From: Pseudomonas khavaziana
Lineage (GTDB): Bacteria > Pseudomonadota > Gammaproteobacteria > Pseudomonadales > Pseudomonadaceae
Assembly (NCBI RefSeq): GCF_019145205.1
Contig: NZ_JAHSTT010000004.1
Span: forward strand, 186,001-250,000
DNA: 64,000 nt
Reading direction: 5' to 3'
The notes below the pieces were generated by a model. The model saw nothing but the letters and a program-made list of their open reading frames with translations. It was not told where the DNA came from and made no database searches. The translations under genes and the position numbers were made by a program. Positions 53,845-63,350 of the stretch are shown here, in pieces. Position 1 is the stretch's first letter, and each line of letters starts with the position of its first letter.

Positions 53845-55575
53845 TCATCCATTTCCCAGCATCTGCCACAACGACGCGCCCACGCCAGTAATGCTCTCCC
53901 CAGCGATCAACCCTGCCGCCGCTGTGATCGCGAAGCGTTGCGTCACGCTCGGCCAGCGACAACTCACCACCCAGGTGATCACCGCGCCCAGGGCCATCAT
54001 CAGCGACACCGAGGCGGGCAGGACAAAGGCCAGGCCCAAGGCTGCCGCGCTCGGCAGATAGCGCGCGCGATGGGCCGGCAGCGTGCTGTCGAGCAGGCCC
54101 AGCAGTACGCCGAACAGGCTGGCGATGGCGATGGCCCAACGGATGCTCGGCGATAGAGAATCCAGGCCATGGGTCAGGGTCTGGGCCACGGCTTTCCAGG
54201 TGGCGACCGCCGGGGCCGGCCACTCTTCAGTGAGCAGCATGGTCTGAGGGTCGGGAATCAACGCCAGGTAAGCGAACACGCCGACGATGCTGCCGACAAA
54301 AATCCCCAGGATCTGGGCGATCACTTGCTTGTGCGGCGTAGCGCCAATCGCCTTGCCCACTTTGAAGTCATTCATCAAGTCGGTGCATTGCCCCGCCGAA
54401 CCGCCTGCGGTGTTGGCGCTCATCAGGTTGATCGGCACCTGGCCGGGCGCAACGATGCCAAAACTGAGCTGGGACAGTTGCCCGATGGCGCCAATCGGTG
54501 GAATGCCGGTAGCCCCCACTACCCGCGCCGCCACAGCGGCCAGGCAGATCGCCAGGGGAATGGTCAGCAGCGCCATGCCCAGATTGATGCCGAACAGCAA
54601 CGCCTGCAGGCTCACCACCAGCACGATCGCCACGGCAAAACCGGCGGCAGGCCCAGGCTTGGGAACCGTCCACGGCATACCGCCAGCGGCCCGGGTCGAG
54701 CGATGCAATGCCCACAGGCGAATCGCCAGGGACGCCAGGGTAGAACACACCATCAGGCTCACCCCCGGCCACAACAGCCATTCCACCAACACCGCAAACT
54801 GCGGGCCGCTGCTGCCGGCGGGCGGGCTCACCAGCCCGTTCGCCAACAGCCACGGGCCCAGCCCTCCCCATGCGAGCAAAGCGCCGAGTAGCAGGGTCAG
54901 GCCCACGCGAATGCCGATAATGCCGCCAAACCCCAGCAACAGCAGCGAAGGGTCTGCGGTGAAGGTCAGGCGCTCCAACTGGGCACTTGGCGACCAGCGC
55001 GGGAAGGCCCACATAAAGGTATCCACCCACTTGACCAGCCCCGACAACAGCGCCGCGCCGAGCAGCACTTTCAAGCGCGTTGCGGCTTCGCGACCATGGT
55101 TGTAGATGTGCAGCAGGGTCTCCAGGGTGGCCATGCCTTCGGGAAATTTCAGTGCCTTGTCATTGAGCAATGAAGGCCGCAGGTACCACGCGATCCAGAT
55201 CCCCAGGAAGCTCACCGAAAACACCCAGGCGATCATCGGCAGCGCCGCCAGTTGGTTGCCTGTGAGCAAGGTATAGGCCGGGATGGGCGCCACCAGCCCA
55301 CCGGAGATGATCGAAGCGGCGGCCGAGGCCACAGTCTGGTTGATATTGCTTTCGTGCAGGGTCCACGGCAGGTGCTCGCCGGAACGCCGGGCCAGGCCTT
55401 GCCAGATTCCGTAACCGATCAACAGGGCGATGATCGACATATTGAATGACCAGCCGATCTTCAAGCCTGCGTACACGTTGGAGGGGGTCAGCAGGATCCC
55501 CAGTACGATGCCGGTGATGACCGCCCGCAGGCTCAGTTCGCGTTCTACGGGGACGGTTGCCGAGGTGGAGTGCAT
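53845..55575 (-). CDS. OPT-family oligopeptide transporter
   Basis: 576 residues, about 14-16 membrane segments. The start SLRAVITGIVLGILLTPSNVYAGLKIGW is the OPT/YSL signature; NLMSANTAGGSAGQCTDLMNDFKVG and later DFVRVGK-like patterns follow the family. Substrates of bacterial OPT proteins are mostly unknown, either small peptides or metal chelates. AAGGA lies about seven bases before the ATG at 55575 (MHSTSATVPVE). It lies 110 bases downstream of nothing cotranscribed and upstream of the BPL_N gene (53734), with which it may form an operon. Confidence 0.88.
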   Translation of the reverse strand: MHSTSATVPVERELSLRAVITGIVLGILLTPSNVYAGLKIGWSFNMSIIALLIGYGIWQGLARRSGEHLPWTLHESNINQTVASAAASIISGGLVAPIPAYTLLTGNQLAALPMIAWVFSVSFLGIWIAWYLRPSLLNDKALKFPEGMATLETLLHIYNHGREAATRLKVLLGAALLSGLVKWVDTFMWAFPRWSPSAQLERLTFTADPSLLLLGFGGIIGIRVGLTLLLGALLAWGGLGPWLLANGLVSPPAGSSGPQFAVLVEWLLWPGVSLMVCSTLASLAIRLWALHRSTRAAGGMPWTVPKPGPAAGFAVAIVLVVSLQALLFGINLGMALLTIPLAICLAAVAARVVGATGIPPIGAIGQLSQLSFGIVAPGQVPINLMSANTAGGSAGQCTDLMNDFKVGKAIGATPHKQVIAQILGIFVGSIVGVFAYLALIPDPQTMLLTEEWPAPAVATWKAVAQTLTHGLDSLSPSIRWAIAIASLFGVLLGLLDSTLPAHRARYLPSAAALGLAFVLPASVSLMMALGAVITWVVSCRWPSVTQRFAITAAAGLIAGESITGVGASLWQMLGNG

Positions 55576-55667
55576 GCAGATTCCTTTCGAGAAAAACCAG
55601 TGCCGCCTTTTAAGTGAGCGCTGGGAGACTCGAAGGTTCATCTGCCGTACACGGGACTAAGGTTGTA

Positions 55668-55797
55668 AATGTGGGAGGGGGCTTGCCCTAATACCTGTAG
55701 GAGCGAGCTTGCTCGCGAAAAACTCACAGGCGCCGCGTTCATTCAGGAAGCACGCGTTATCGTTGAGGCTTTTCGCGAGCAAGCTCGCTCCTACAGA
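55668..55797. repeat. REP and REPIN cluster of both types
   Basis: A truncated GTGGGAGGGGGCTTGC half (55668-55688) is followed by a full GTAGGAGCGAGCTTGC-type REPIN (55695-55797). This is the gap between the OPT gene and the GST gene. Confidence 0.9.
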
Positions 55798-55826
55798 GGG
55801 CAATGAGCACTAACCTTCAAGCCTGG

Positions 55827-56453
55827 CTATTTGGCGAACGCATATTCCCCGCCCCGCTCCACCGCCTTGCGGTATGCCGGGCGCGCCTGGAGCTTTTTGA
55901 CCCACGCCGCCAGGTTCGGGTACGCCTGCAATTTGCCCTGGGCCTGGGCCACTTCACCGATAAAGCTCATCTGGATATCCGCACCGCTGAGTTCGTCGCC
56001 CACCAGGTACGGCGTGCGCCCCAGCACATCATTCAAGTAGCCCAGGTAGTTGGCCAACTCCGATTCAATCCGCGGATGCAGCGGTGCACCCGCTTCACCC
56101 AGCCGCCCCACATAGAGGTTGAGCATCAACGGCAGCATGGCCGAGCCTTCGGCAAAATGCAGCCATTGCACATAGCTGTCGTAGGCGTCGGTGGCCGGGT
56201 CGGGTTGCAGTTGGCCGTTGCCGTGGCGGCGGATCAGGTAGTCGATGATTGCGGCGGATTCGATCAGCACGCGGGAACCGTCTTCGATCACCGGGGATTT
56301 GCCCAGGGGGTGAATGGCCTTGAGTTCAGGTGGCGCCAGGTTGGTCTTGGCGTCGCGCTGGTAGCGTTTGATGTCGTAGGGCAGGCCCAGTTCTTCAAGC
56401 GCCCACAGGATACGTTGCGAGCGGGAGTTGTTGAGGTGGTGGACAGTGATCAT
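55827..56453 (-). CDS. Glutathione S-transferase
   Basis: 208 residues. Thioredoxin-like N-terminal domain (MITVHHLNNSRSQRILWALEELGLPYD, PLGKSPVIEDGSRVLIESAAI) with the cis-Pro and ESAAI glutathione-binding motif, and an all-helical C-terminal domain (LSGADIQMSF). Ser at position 10-12 is the likely catalytic residue. The substrate is unknown. It stands alone between repeats. Confidence 0.92.
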   Translation of the reverse strand: MITVHHLNNSRSQRILWALEELGLPYDIKRYQRDAKTNLAPPELKAIHPLGKSPVIEDGSRVLIESAAIIDYLIRRHGNGQLQPDPATDAYDSYVQWLHFAEGSAMLPLMLNLYVGRLGEAGAPLHPRIESELANYLGYLNDVLGRTPYLVGDELSGADIQMSFIGEVAQAQGKLQAYPNLAAWVKKLQARPAYRKAVERGGEYAFAK

Positions 56454-56546
56454 AGCGGGAACACCTTGGGGGATTTAGGAGAAGACTACAGGGTAGCGTT
56501 GAAGTGCCGTGAATGTGGCTCATGAGGGCTGCTGCCTGCACGGTCA

Positions 56547-56660
56547 AATGTGGGAGATGTCGAGCTCTAGCGAGGCTTCGAAGGCGGCGGCACTCGCGAC
56601 ATAAATGTTGCCCGATACACCGCTATCGAAGCCTCGCTAAAGCTCGACATCTCCCACATT
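56547..56660. repeat. Long inverted repeat, 35-base arms
   Basis: Left arm 56547-56581 and right arm 56626-56660 are complementary at 34 of 35 positions, with a 44-base loop. Each arm begins AATGTGGGAGATGTCGAGCT, so the outer edge resembles a REP end (TGTGGGAG) but the inside is different from the other REPs here. It lies 13 bases beyond the trmK stop and could terminate it. Confidence 0.9.
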
Positions 56661-56673
56661 GGATCGGTGGCGC

Positions 56674-57369
56674 TCAGGCGAGCAACTGATCGATCCACTG
56701 CACCTGCTGCACGATCTCCTGCACTTTCTGCTCGGGCACCGCCTGCCGCGCTTGTTCGAGGCTGGTCAATGTCTTGCGTTTCTCGCGCAATATACGTTGC
56801 CACTTCGCTAGGAAATCTTCGCTGCGCGCCTGCATTTGCAACGGGCCGAAGTACAGCTGCTCGGCGGTATAGGTCATCGCCTCGGTGCGTTCGGCGACGA
56901 TGATTTCGTAGTAGAAGCGGTTTTCCCGCAGCAGCTCTTCGTGGAGGATCTGGTAGCCGTTGTCCATCAGCCATTGGCGCAGCGGCTGCTCGCCGCCGTT
57001 GGGTTGCAGGATCAAGCGTTCGCGGCCGTTCAGGTGCGCCTTGCCGCTATCGAGGATGTCGCGGATGGTCTCGCCGCCCATGCCGCACAGGCTGATGGCG
57101 GTGATTGCGTCGGCCGGCTCGATGGCCGCCAAGCCATCGGCCAGGCGCACGGTGATGTGCCGCGCCAGGCCGTTGTCTTCCACGGTACGGTTGGCGGCGT
57201 GAAAGGGTGTAGCGGCCACTTCACCCGCCACGGCCGCCGCAATGGCGCCACGACGCATCAAGGCCACCGGCAGGTAGGCGTGGTCCGAGCCGATATCGGC
57301 CAGGCGTGCGCCGGTCGGCACATGCGCTGCCACACGCTCAAGGCGCATGGACAAGGTATGTTGGTTCAA
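56674..57369 (-). CDS. trmK: tRNA (adenine-1-)-methyltransferase, TrmK type
   Basis: 231 residues. TGARLADIGSDHAYLPVAL is the SAM-binding motif I, ITAISLCGMGGETIRDIL a motif typical of the COG2384/TrmK family, and a C-terminal coiled-coil (LREKRKTLTSLEQ) follows. TrmK methylates N1 of adenine 22 of some tRNAs in Gram-positives; in pseudomonads its target is less certain. It is 10 bases downstream of the FadR-type gene stop, in the same direction. Confidence 0.85.
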   Translation of the reverse strand: MNQHTLSMRLERVAAHVPTGARLADIGSDHAYLPVALMRRGAIAAAVAGEVAATPFHAANRTVEDNGLARHITVRLADGLAAIEPADAITAISLCGMGGETIRDILDSGKAHLNGRERLILQPNGGEQPLRQWLMDNGYQILHEELLRENRFYYEIIVAERTEAMTYTAEQLYFGPLQMQARSEDFLAKWQRILREKRKTLTSLEQARQAVPEQKVQEIVQQVQWIDQLLA

Positions 57370-57379
57370 CGGTGATTCC

Positions 57380-58093
57380 TTATGATTGCCCGGAAAAACG
57401 ATCCCGGCTGTTGGTCAAGTGCAGCACCATGGCCGCCCGTGCGGCGTCCGGGTCCTGGCGCTTGATCGCATTGTAAATCGCCTCATGCTCCAGGTTTGCC
57501 AGTTGCCCCAGCTTGGCAAAATCCGCGCCGCCACGTTCGGCGGCCTTGACCTGGGTGCGCGGGATCATGCCGTTGCCCAGGTGCAGCATGATGTCGGTAA
57601 AAAACCGATTGCCGGTGGCCTCGGCGATCAGTTGGTGAAAGCGCTTGTCTTCCTCTACGCAACTGTCGTTGTTGGCCAACGAGGCTTGATAGTCATCCAG
57701 GGCCTGGCGCATGTGGGCCAGTTGTACGTCGCTCCTGCGCAGCGCGGCCAGGGCCACGGCCTGCACTTCCAGGCCCAGGCGCAATTCGAGCATGTTGCGT
57801 ACGCTGGCGACCGTGTCCACGTGCAGGCGCAAGCCTGGTTGTGTGTGCTGCTCCAGCACGAAGGTGCCGATGCCGTGACGCGTCTCCACCAACCCCGATG
57901 CCTGCAGCTTGGACAGCGCTTCGCGCACCACGGTACGGCTCACCCCGTGCTCACGCACGATGGTGGATTCAGACGGCAGCTTTTCACCCGGCTTGAGTTG
58001 CCCGAGCAGGATGCGCTGGGTCAGCGACTCGACCACGCCTTGGGCCAGGTTGGTTGAACGTCTACGCACAGGTGTTGTGCTTTCAATGGGCAT
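57380..58093 (-). CDS. FadR-subfamily GntR regulator, divergent from glucarate genes
   Basis: 237 residues. N-terminal GntR winged helix (about 15-80, with KLPSESTIVREHGVSRTVVREALSKLQASGLVETRHGIGTFVL) and a C-terminal all-helical FCD ligand-binding domain (LRLGLEVQAVALAA, DKRFHQLIAEATGN, HEAIYNAIKRQD with metal-binding His and Asp). This is the pattern of sugar-acid regulators. The start at 58093 (MPIESTTPVRRR) is chosen by family resemblance. It probably controls the MFS/gudD operon, whose promoter contains a similar palindrome. Confidence 0.88.
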   Translation of the reverse strand: MPIESTTPVRRRSTNLAQGVVESLTQRILLGQLKPGEKLPSESTIVREHGVSRTVVREALSKLQASGLVETRHGIGTFVLEQHTQPGLRLHVDTVASVRNMLELRLGLEVQAVALAALRRSDVQLAHMRQALDDYQASLANNDSCVEEDKRFHQLIAEATGNRFFTDIMLHLGNGMIPRTQVKAAERGGADFAKLGQLANLEHEAIYNAIKRQDPDAARAAMVLHLTNSRDRFSGQS

Positions 58094-58176
58094 TGTCACG
58101 GTCCACGGGGCTTGGGCTGGAGAGAGCTTATCACTCTGGATGCAAAGGACACCTGATTGCTGAAAAAACACTCAAC

Positions 58177-58187
58177 TTGTATGACAA
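58177..58187. promoter_or_regulatory. FadR-type operator candidate
   Basis: TTGTATGACAA fits the GntR/FadR operator consensus T-N-GT-N3-AC-N-A exactly. It lies 84 bases upstream of the regulator start, in the divergent region. Confidence 0.5.
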
Positions 58188-58344
58188 CATCATCAGCCGC
58201 CCTTTTTATCAACTGGTTTGCTCTGAAAACGACGCCCTGCCACCCCGCCCTCACCGAAGCGAACACACCCCATAAAAACTCACAAATAACCAAAATAAGC
58301 AGCCAAACCTGGCCCTTATAAACACAAAATCACTGACCTGAGCA

Positions 58345-58376
58345 TTGCGATACCTAGAAAACCACTTGTATGATGT
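58345..58376 (+). promoter_or_regulatory. Promoter of the glucarate operon with overlapping half operator
   Basis: TTGCGA (58345-58350), an 18-base spacer and TATGAT (58369-58374) form a plausible sigma-70 promoter. The -10 is embedded in ACTTGTATGATGT, which shares ACTTGTATGA with the operator at 58177, so repressor binding would block the promoter. Confidence 0.5.
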
Positions 58377-58428
58377 CTGGCAACAAAACAGCTAACCCGC
58401 ACAAAAAAAATCAGGGGGACGTTTTCAA

Positions 58429-59793
58429 ATGGTGAGCCATTCAAGCCCAGCATCCGCTGCACCCGAACGTGATTCAGTGCTAGACCGCGCCGTGAGCAAA
58501 GTGAAGCGCCATGTGCTGCCACTGTTCGTGATCATGTTCATCCTCAACTACATCGACCGGGTCAATATCGGCTTCGTGCGCACGCACATGGAGCATGACC
58601 TGGGCATCGGCGCGGCGGCCTACGGCTTCGGTGCCGGGTTGTTCTTCATCGGCTACGCGCTGTTCGAAGTGCCGTCCAACATGCTGCTGCAAAAAGTCGG
58701 TGCACGTATCTGGCTGACCCGCATCATGTTCACCTGGGGCATCGTCGCCACGCTGATGGCGTTTATCCAGAACGAAACCCACTTCTACATCCTGCGTTTC
58801 TTGCTGGGCGTGGCCGAAGCGGGCTTTTTCCCGGGGGTGATCTACTACTTCACCCGTTGGTTGCCCGGTGTGGAGCGTGGTAAAGCCATCGCCATCTTCC
58901 TCAGTGGTTCGGCGCTGGCGTCGTTGATCTCCGGGCCGTTGTCGGGGGCGTTGCTGCAGATCGAAGGGCTGGGCCTGCACGGTTGGCAATGGATGTTCGC
59001 CATCGAGGGCCTGGCTTCAGTGGCACTGGGGTTCTTCGTGTGGTTCTGGCTGGATTCCAAGCCCCATGATGCCAAGTGGATGACCCGCGAAGAACAGGAC
59101 GCCCTGGTGGACGCCATCGATCAGGAGCAGCGCGAACGTGAAGCCCTGACCACGGTGAAACCGACCATCGGCAAGCTGCTCAAGGACCGCCAGATCCTGC
59201 TGTTCTGTGCCTTGTACTTCTGCATTCAACTGACGATCTACGCCGCGACGTTCTGGCTGCCGAGCATCATCAAGAAAATGGGCGACCTGAGTGATGTGCA
59301 GGTCGGGTTCTTTAACTCGATCCCCTGGCTGATCTCGATCATCGCCATGTATGCGTTCGCGGCGCTGTCGGGCAAGTTCAAGTTCCAGCAGGCCTGGGTC
59401 GCCGCGGCGTTGCTCATCGCAGCGGCCGGGATGTTCATGTCCACCACCGGTGGGCCGATCTTCGCCTTCGTGGCGATCTGCTTTGCGGCTATCGGCTTCA
59501 AATCCGCGTCGTCGCTGTTCTGGCCGATTCCCCAGGGCTACCTGGATGTGCGCATCGCAGCTGCCGTGATTGCACTGATCAACTCCATCGGCAACCTGGG
59601 CGGCTTTGTGGCACCGACCACCTTTGGCTTTCTGGAGCAGACCACCGGCTCGATCCAGGGCGGGCTGTATGGCCTGGCCGGCACCTCGGTGCTCGCGGCC
59701 ATCCTGGTGTTTTTCGCCAAGACGTCGCCCTCTGTCGTGCAGACCCCACATAGCGCTGCACCCTCAGGCGCCACCATCAGCAAACCCCTTTGA
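58429..59793 (+). CDS. gudP: MFS transporter for glucarate/galactarate (anion:cation symporter)
   Basis: 454 residues, twelve membrane segments. [16 protein letters not shown] in the first helix, [19 protein letters not shown] and [18 protein letters not shown] are the signature of the anion:cation symporter (ACS) family that transports hexuronates and glucarate. It lies 20 bases upstream of gudD, so glucarate or galactarate is the likely substrate. The gudP name rests on this linkage. Confidence 0.85.
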   Translation: MVSHSSPASAAPERDSVLDRAVSKVKRHVLPLFVIMFILNYIDRVNIGFVRTHMEHDLGIGAAAYGFGAGLFFIGYALFEVPSNMLLQKVGARIWLTRIMFTWGIVATLMAFIQNETHFYILRFLLGVAEAGFFPGVIYYFTRWLPGVERGKAIAIFLSGSALASLISGPLSGALLQIEGLGLHGWQWMFAIEGLASVALGFFVWFWLDSKPHDAKWMTREEQDALVDAIDQEQREREALTTVKPTIGKLLKDRQILLFCALYFCIQLTIYAATFWLPSIIKKMGDLSDVQVGFFNSIPWLISIIAMYAFAALSGKFKFQQAWVAAALLIAAAGMFMSTTGGPIFAFVAICFAAIGFKSASSLFWPIPQGYLDVRIAAAVIALINSIGNLGGFVAPTTFGFLEQTTGSIQGGLYGLAGTSVLAAILVFFAKTSPSVVQTPHSAAPSGATISKPL

Positions 59794-59813
59794 GCGTATA
59801 TAAGGACCTTGCC

Positions 59814-61139
59814 ATGAATACCCCTGTAGTCACCCATTTCCAGGTCATCCCGGTCGCCGGCCACGACAGCATGCTGCTGAACCTCAGCGGCGCCCACGGC
59901 CCCTACTTCACGCGCAATATCGTCATTCTCAAGGACAGCAGCGGCCACACCGGCGTGGGTGAAGTGCCCGGCGGCGAACGCATTCGCGAAACCCTGGAGG
60001 ACGCGCGCAGCCTGGTGATCGGCCAGCCGATTGGCCAGTATCAGCGCGTCCTCAACCAGATGCGCAGCACCTTCGCATCGAGGGACAGCGCCGGTCGCGG
60101 CCTGCAAACCTTTGACCTGCGCATCACCATTCACGCCGTCACCGCCATGGAAGCCGCGCTGCTCGACCTGCTGGGTCAGTTCCTCGAAGTGCCGGTGGCT
60201 GCCCTGCTCGGCGAAGGCCAGCAACGCGACGCGGTGAAAATGCTCGGTTATCTGTTCTATGTGGGGGATCGCAACGCTACCGACCTGGCCTACCGCAACG
60301 AGGCCGACGCCGATGATGATTGGTTCCGCCTGCGTCACGAAAAAGCCCTGACCGCTGACGCTGTGGTACGCCTGGCCGAAGCGGCCAAAGCTAAATATGG
60401 CTTCAACGATTTCAAGCTCAAGGGCGGCGTATTGAGTGGCGATGCAGAAATCGAAGCGGTTACCGCGCTGGCCGAACGCTTCCCGGATGCGCGCATCACC
60501 CTTGATCCAAACGGTGCGTGGTCGCTCAAAGAAGCCATCCGCCTGTGCCGCGACCAGCATCATGTGCTGGCCTACGCCGAAGATCCGTGCGGTGCAGAAA
60601 ACGGCTACTCGGGCCGTGAAGTCATGGCCGAATTCCGCCGCGCCACGGGCCTGAAAACCGCAACCAACATGATCGCCACCGACTGGCGCGAAATGGGCCA
60701 CGCCATCCAGCTGCAATCGGTGGACATTCCCCTCGCCGACCCGCACTTCTGGACAATGCAGGGCTCGGTGCGCGTCGCGCAAATGTGCAACGAGTGGGGC
60801 CTGACCTGGGGCTCACACTCCAACAACCACTTCGATATTTCCCTGGCGATGTTTACCCAGGTGGCCGCAGCCGCCCCGGGTGAGATCACCGCCATCGACA
60901 CCCATTGGATCTGGCAGGACGGCCAGCGCCTGACACGTGAGCCGTTGAAGATTGAAGGCGGTTACGTAAAGGTGCCGGCCAAGCCGGGCCTGGGTGTGGA
61001 TATCGATATGGACGCCGTAGCCAAGGCCCATGAGCTGTACAAAGGCATGGGCCTAGGGGCGCGGGATGACAGTGTGGCGATGCAGTTCTTGATTCCGGGT
61101 TGGGGCTTTGATAACAAGCGGCCTTGTTTGGTGCGGTAA
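59814..61139 (+). CDS. gudD: Glucarate dehydratase
   Basis: 441 residues of the enolase superfamily. The catalytic FKLKGG (Lys201 and Lys203), ITLDPNGAW and DP metal ligands, and SHSNNH (His335) correspond to the residues of E. coli glucarate dehydratase. It converts glucarate to 5-keto-4-deoxyglucarate. The start at 59814 ([28 protein letters not shown] N-terminus) follows AAGGA; the eight residues before are in frame but have no resemblance. A strong terminator follows. Confidence 0.95.
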   Translation: MNTPVVTHFQVIPVAGHDSMLLNLSGAHGPYFTRNIVILKDSSGHTGVGEVPGGERIRETLEDARSLVIGQPIGQYQRVLNQMRSTFASRDSAGRGLQTFDLRITIHAVTAMEAALLDLLGQFLEVPVAALLGEGQQRDAVKMLGYLFYVGDRNATDLAYRNEADADDDWFRLRHEKALTADAVVRLAEAAKAKYGFNDFKLKGGVLSGDAEIEAVTALAERFPDARITLDPNGAWSLKEAIRLCRDQHHVLAYAEDPCGAENGYSGREVMAEFRRATGLKTATNMIATDWREMGHAIQLQSVDIPLADPHFWTMQGSVRVAQMCNEWGLTWGSHSNNHFDISLAMFTQVAAAAPGEITAIDTHWIWQDGQRLTREPLKIEGGYVKVPAKPGLGVDIDMDAVAKAHELYKGMGLGARDDSVAMQFLIPGWGFDNKRPCLVR

Positions 61140-61182
61140 ATCGGTTTTATGAACGCTCAGCGCAATTTGAGCGTGACGCAAA

Positions 61183-61214
61183 AAAATCCGATGCCCAAAC
61201 AGGCATCGGATTTT
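61183..61214 (+). terminator. Terminator of the glucarate operon
   Basis: AAAATCCGATGCC and GGCATCGGATTTT form a perfect 13-bp stem with a six-base loop. The A-rich and T-rich ends make it usable in both directions, so it may also end the convergent GH18 gene. Confidence 0.9.
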
Positions 61215-61272
61215 AGTCAGATCAGAAGCTTAGCTGCTTGACCTCTGGCACGTCTGCCAGAGGCCTCTTGCG

Positions 61273-62337
61273 CTACTGCTGATTGGCGACCTCCAGATCC
61301 GCCGTATCCTCCTCAAGGCCAGAGAGAGCAGTGCCATTGATCATCGGGCCATAACGGCGGCTGAACTCCCAGTTGTAGGGCACGTGGTCTTTGCTGACCC
61401 CGTTGTCCCAATTCACCGACCAGGTCATCAGGCCCTTGATCGACAATCCTTTGTCGTGCAAACGCTTGAATGTATTGGTCACGGCTGCTGGGTTGATCAC
61501 ATAACCGGTGGCAGCCGCGTCGACGTTCGCGGGCAGGCCAATGACGAACTTGTCCGCCGGGATTTTGGTAAACCCGCGCGTTCCGCTCACCAGGCTTTCG
61601 GTCAGGTAAAACAGGAAGTCCTCTTTCATCGCGTCGTTGTTCTGGGCAATCCAGGCGCCATTGCCATTGTTGACCTCCTGCACCCAGATCCCGTCGCCAC
61701 CCTGGTTGTAATACTGCGGGGCGATGAAGTCGTAATAGCCTTCCAGCGCCTGGATGTAGCCGACGTATTTGCCGGCGGCGGTCAGGTACGGAAACTCCGG
61801 CGCCATGCTGATGATGAAGTGTTTGCCTTGAGCTGCGTAGTGGTCCTTGACCAATTTCAACGCGGCGGGCAGGACAGTCTTGTTGTCGGCGAAATCAATC
61901 GCGCTCTGTTCAAGATCGATATCCAGGCCATCAAAGCCATAGGTTTCCACCAGGCGGATAATCTCGTTGGCCAGTGGCTGTTCGTTGCCTTTATGCAGTT
62001 CGATGTGTGCATCGGCGCCACCAAGGGAAATCAGCACCGCCCTGCCCTGGCTGTTCAGCACACCCACCTGGCGACGAAACTCGGCGTCGGACAGGTTGTA
62101 CGGCTTGAAGGTTGGGATACCGTTGCCCTTCATGAAGGCCACGGCCACCACGTTGTAATCCTTTGGCACATCCGCCAGGTTGATATTGGCGAACTGGCCA
62201 CGCTGGTAGCCATCGCTCGGGCCGGCAGGCCAGTTGTGCCAGAAGCCCATGAGGATCTTTTTGCCGGCAATGCTGGGCATCAGCGAAGCGGCATCGTTGA
62301 GTGGCGATTGCAGTGAGGTAAAGTCGATATTTGACAT
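61273..62337 (-). CDS. GH18 chitinase without signal peptide
   Basis: 354 residues of glycoside hydrolase family 18. The catalytic motif FDGLDIDLEQ has Asp136, Asp139, Asp141 and Glu143 (DxxDxDxE), followed by MAPEFPYL and QYYNQGG typical of GH18 chitinases of the ChiD/ChiC type. There is no signal peptide: the protein begins MSNIDFTSLQSPLND. It is 40 bases downstream of an LPMO gene that is also leaderless, so the two are probably released together by an unusual route. Length is that of a single catalytic domain. Confidence 0.92.
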   Translation of the reverse strand: MSNIDFTSLQSPLNDAASLMPSIAGKKILMGFWHNWPAGPSDGYQRGQFANINLADVPKDYNVVAVAFMKGNGIPTFKPYNLSDAEFRRQVGVLNSQGRAVLISLGGADAHIELHKGNEQPLANEIIRLVETYGFDGLDIDLEQSAIDFADNKTVLPAALKLVKDHYAAQGKHFIISMAPEFPYLTAAGKYVGYIQALEGYYDFIAPQYYNQGGDGIWVQEVNNGNGAWIAQNNDAMKEDFLFYLTESLVSGTRGFTKIPADKFVIGLPANVDAAATGYVINPAAVTNTFKRLHDKGLSIKGLMTWSVNWDNGVSKDHVPYNWEFSRRYGPMINGTALSGLEEDTADLEVANQQ

Positions 62338-62377
62338 GTTCTAATCCTTCAGAACCTGTGGGTTTAATGGTGCGGGC

Positions 62378-63013
62378 TTATTTGAAGTCCACGTCGAAGG
62401 CTTGATAGAAGGCGTTGCCGGTGTTGGCGACGATCCACATCAATACGATCACATGCTGGCCCTTCTTGTTGGCCGGCAGTTTCACTTCATGATTGACCTT
62501 GGCCTTCAGTTCGCCTGCATGGCTGTAGTACGGCACCTGGGCATAGAAGTCTTCAGCGAACGGCTGGGCTTCCAGCTGTGCGCGGGTGATGCGCTGTTTC
62601 GGATCCCAGCCATCCTTGGTGATCAGCCAGCGATAGCCACGGGTGGTGTGCGGCGCGGTGTATGCCCAGGTGACCTTGAAGGTCTGACCCGGCTCGACAT
62701 TGAGCAACGGCCAGGTGAAGGCGCGGTTGAGTTTCTTGGCCATTTCCTCGCTGGTGAAGTTGATGCAGTCGCGGGCATCGGTCTTGCCACCGCTGAGAAT
62801 GAAGCCGTCGGCGGGCGGGGTGACGCTGTCACTGTCGGTTTGATAAGGCGCCGGGAACGGACCGGCCATCAGCGCCGGGAAGTTCTTGCCGCCTTCCATT
62901 TCATTGACCTGCCAGGTCTCCAGCAGGCCGAGATCCACGGCGACTGCGCCACGGCTGGAAGGGGATGTGACACGACCATGGCGAAGAGGTGTCTGGGTTT
63001 GTGGTTTGTTCAT
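62378..63013 (-). CDS. AA10 lytic polysaccharide monooxygenase, leaderless
   Basis: 211 residues of the chitin-active AA10 family (GbpA/CBP21-like). The N-terminal histidine motif HGRVTSPSSRG begins at His12 and the second brace histidine is His122 (YTAPHTTRGYRW). In known enzymes the signal peptide is removed so that this His becomes the N-terminus, but here the precursor has only MNKPQTQTPLR before it and no hydrophobic signal. It must be trimmed some other way or the copper site would not form. It is cotranscribed with the GH18 chitinase. Confidence 0.9.
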   Translation of the reverse strand: MNKPQTQTPLRHGRVTSPSSRGAVAVDLGLLETWQVNEMEGGKNFPALMAGPFPAPYQTDSDSVTPPADGFILSGGKTDARDCINFTSEEMAKKLNRAFTWPLLNVEPGQTFKVTWAYTAPHTTRGYRWLITKDGWDPKQRITRAQLEAQPFAEDFYAQVPYYSHAGELKAKVNHEVKLPANKKGQHVIVLMWIVANTGNAFYQAFDVDFK

Positions 63014-63350
63014 TTTGTGACTCCATTCACTTGATTAAGAACTCTCCTTTCTTGAAGGAGAGGACCTCAACCTAACGGAGTCGCTTTTTTTTGCCACAGG
63101 CCCATTTTTCACTCATTTTCGTTTCACGAGCGCGTCGACCTGCAAATACTGGATACATAACCAGTACCAGGGAGAAAACCTTACGCTGCTAAAGGTCGAT
63201 TTCCTACAAGACTAAGCGCACATCAACACGCCTTCTCTCGTAAATGGCTTTATCCCGTTCGTAAGGGATGGGCGCTCTGTCGACAAAAAGGGACGGACAA
63301 AAAGGGACGTATCTATTTTCAATCAAATAAACCGTCCTCTGTTTGGTCCA
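63014..63350. other. Intergenic region with a decayed palindromic repeat
   Basis: 337 bases between the LPMO and HigA-type genes with no supported gene. A tandem GACAAAAAGGGACG twice (about 63282-63309), then an A/T-rich stretch and CCGTCCTC, look like a decayed copy of the AAAAAGGGGAC palindrome seen at 34651. The LPMO promoter must also lie here. Confidence 0.5.
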
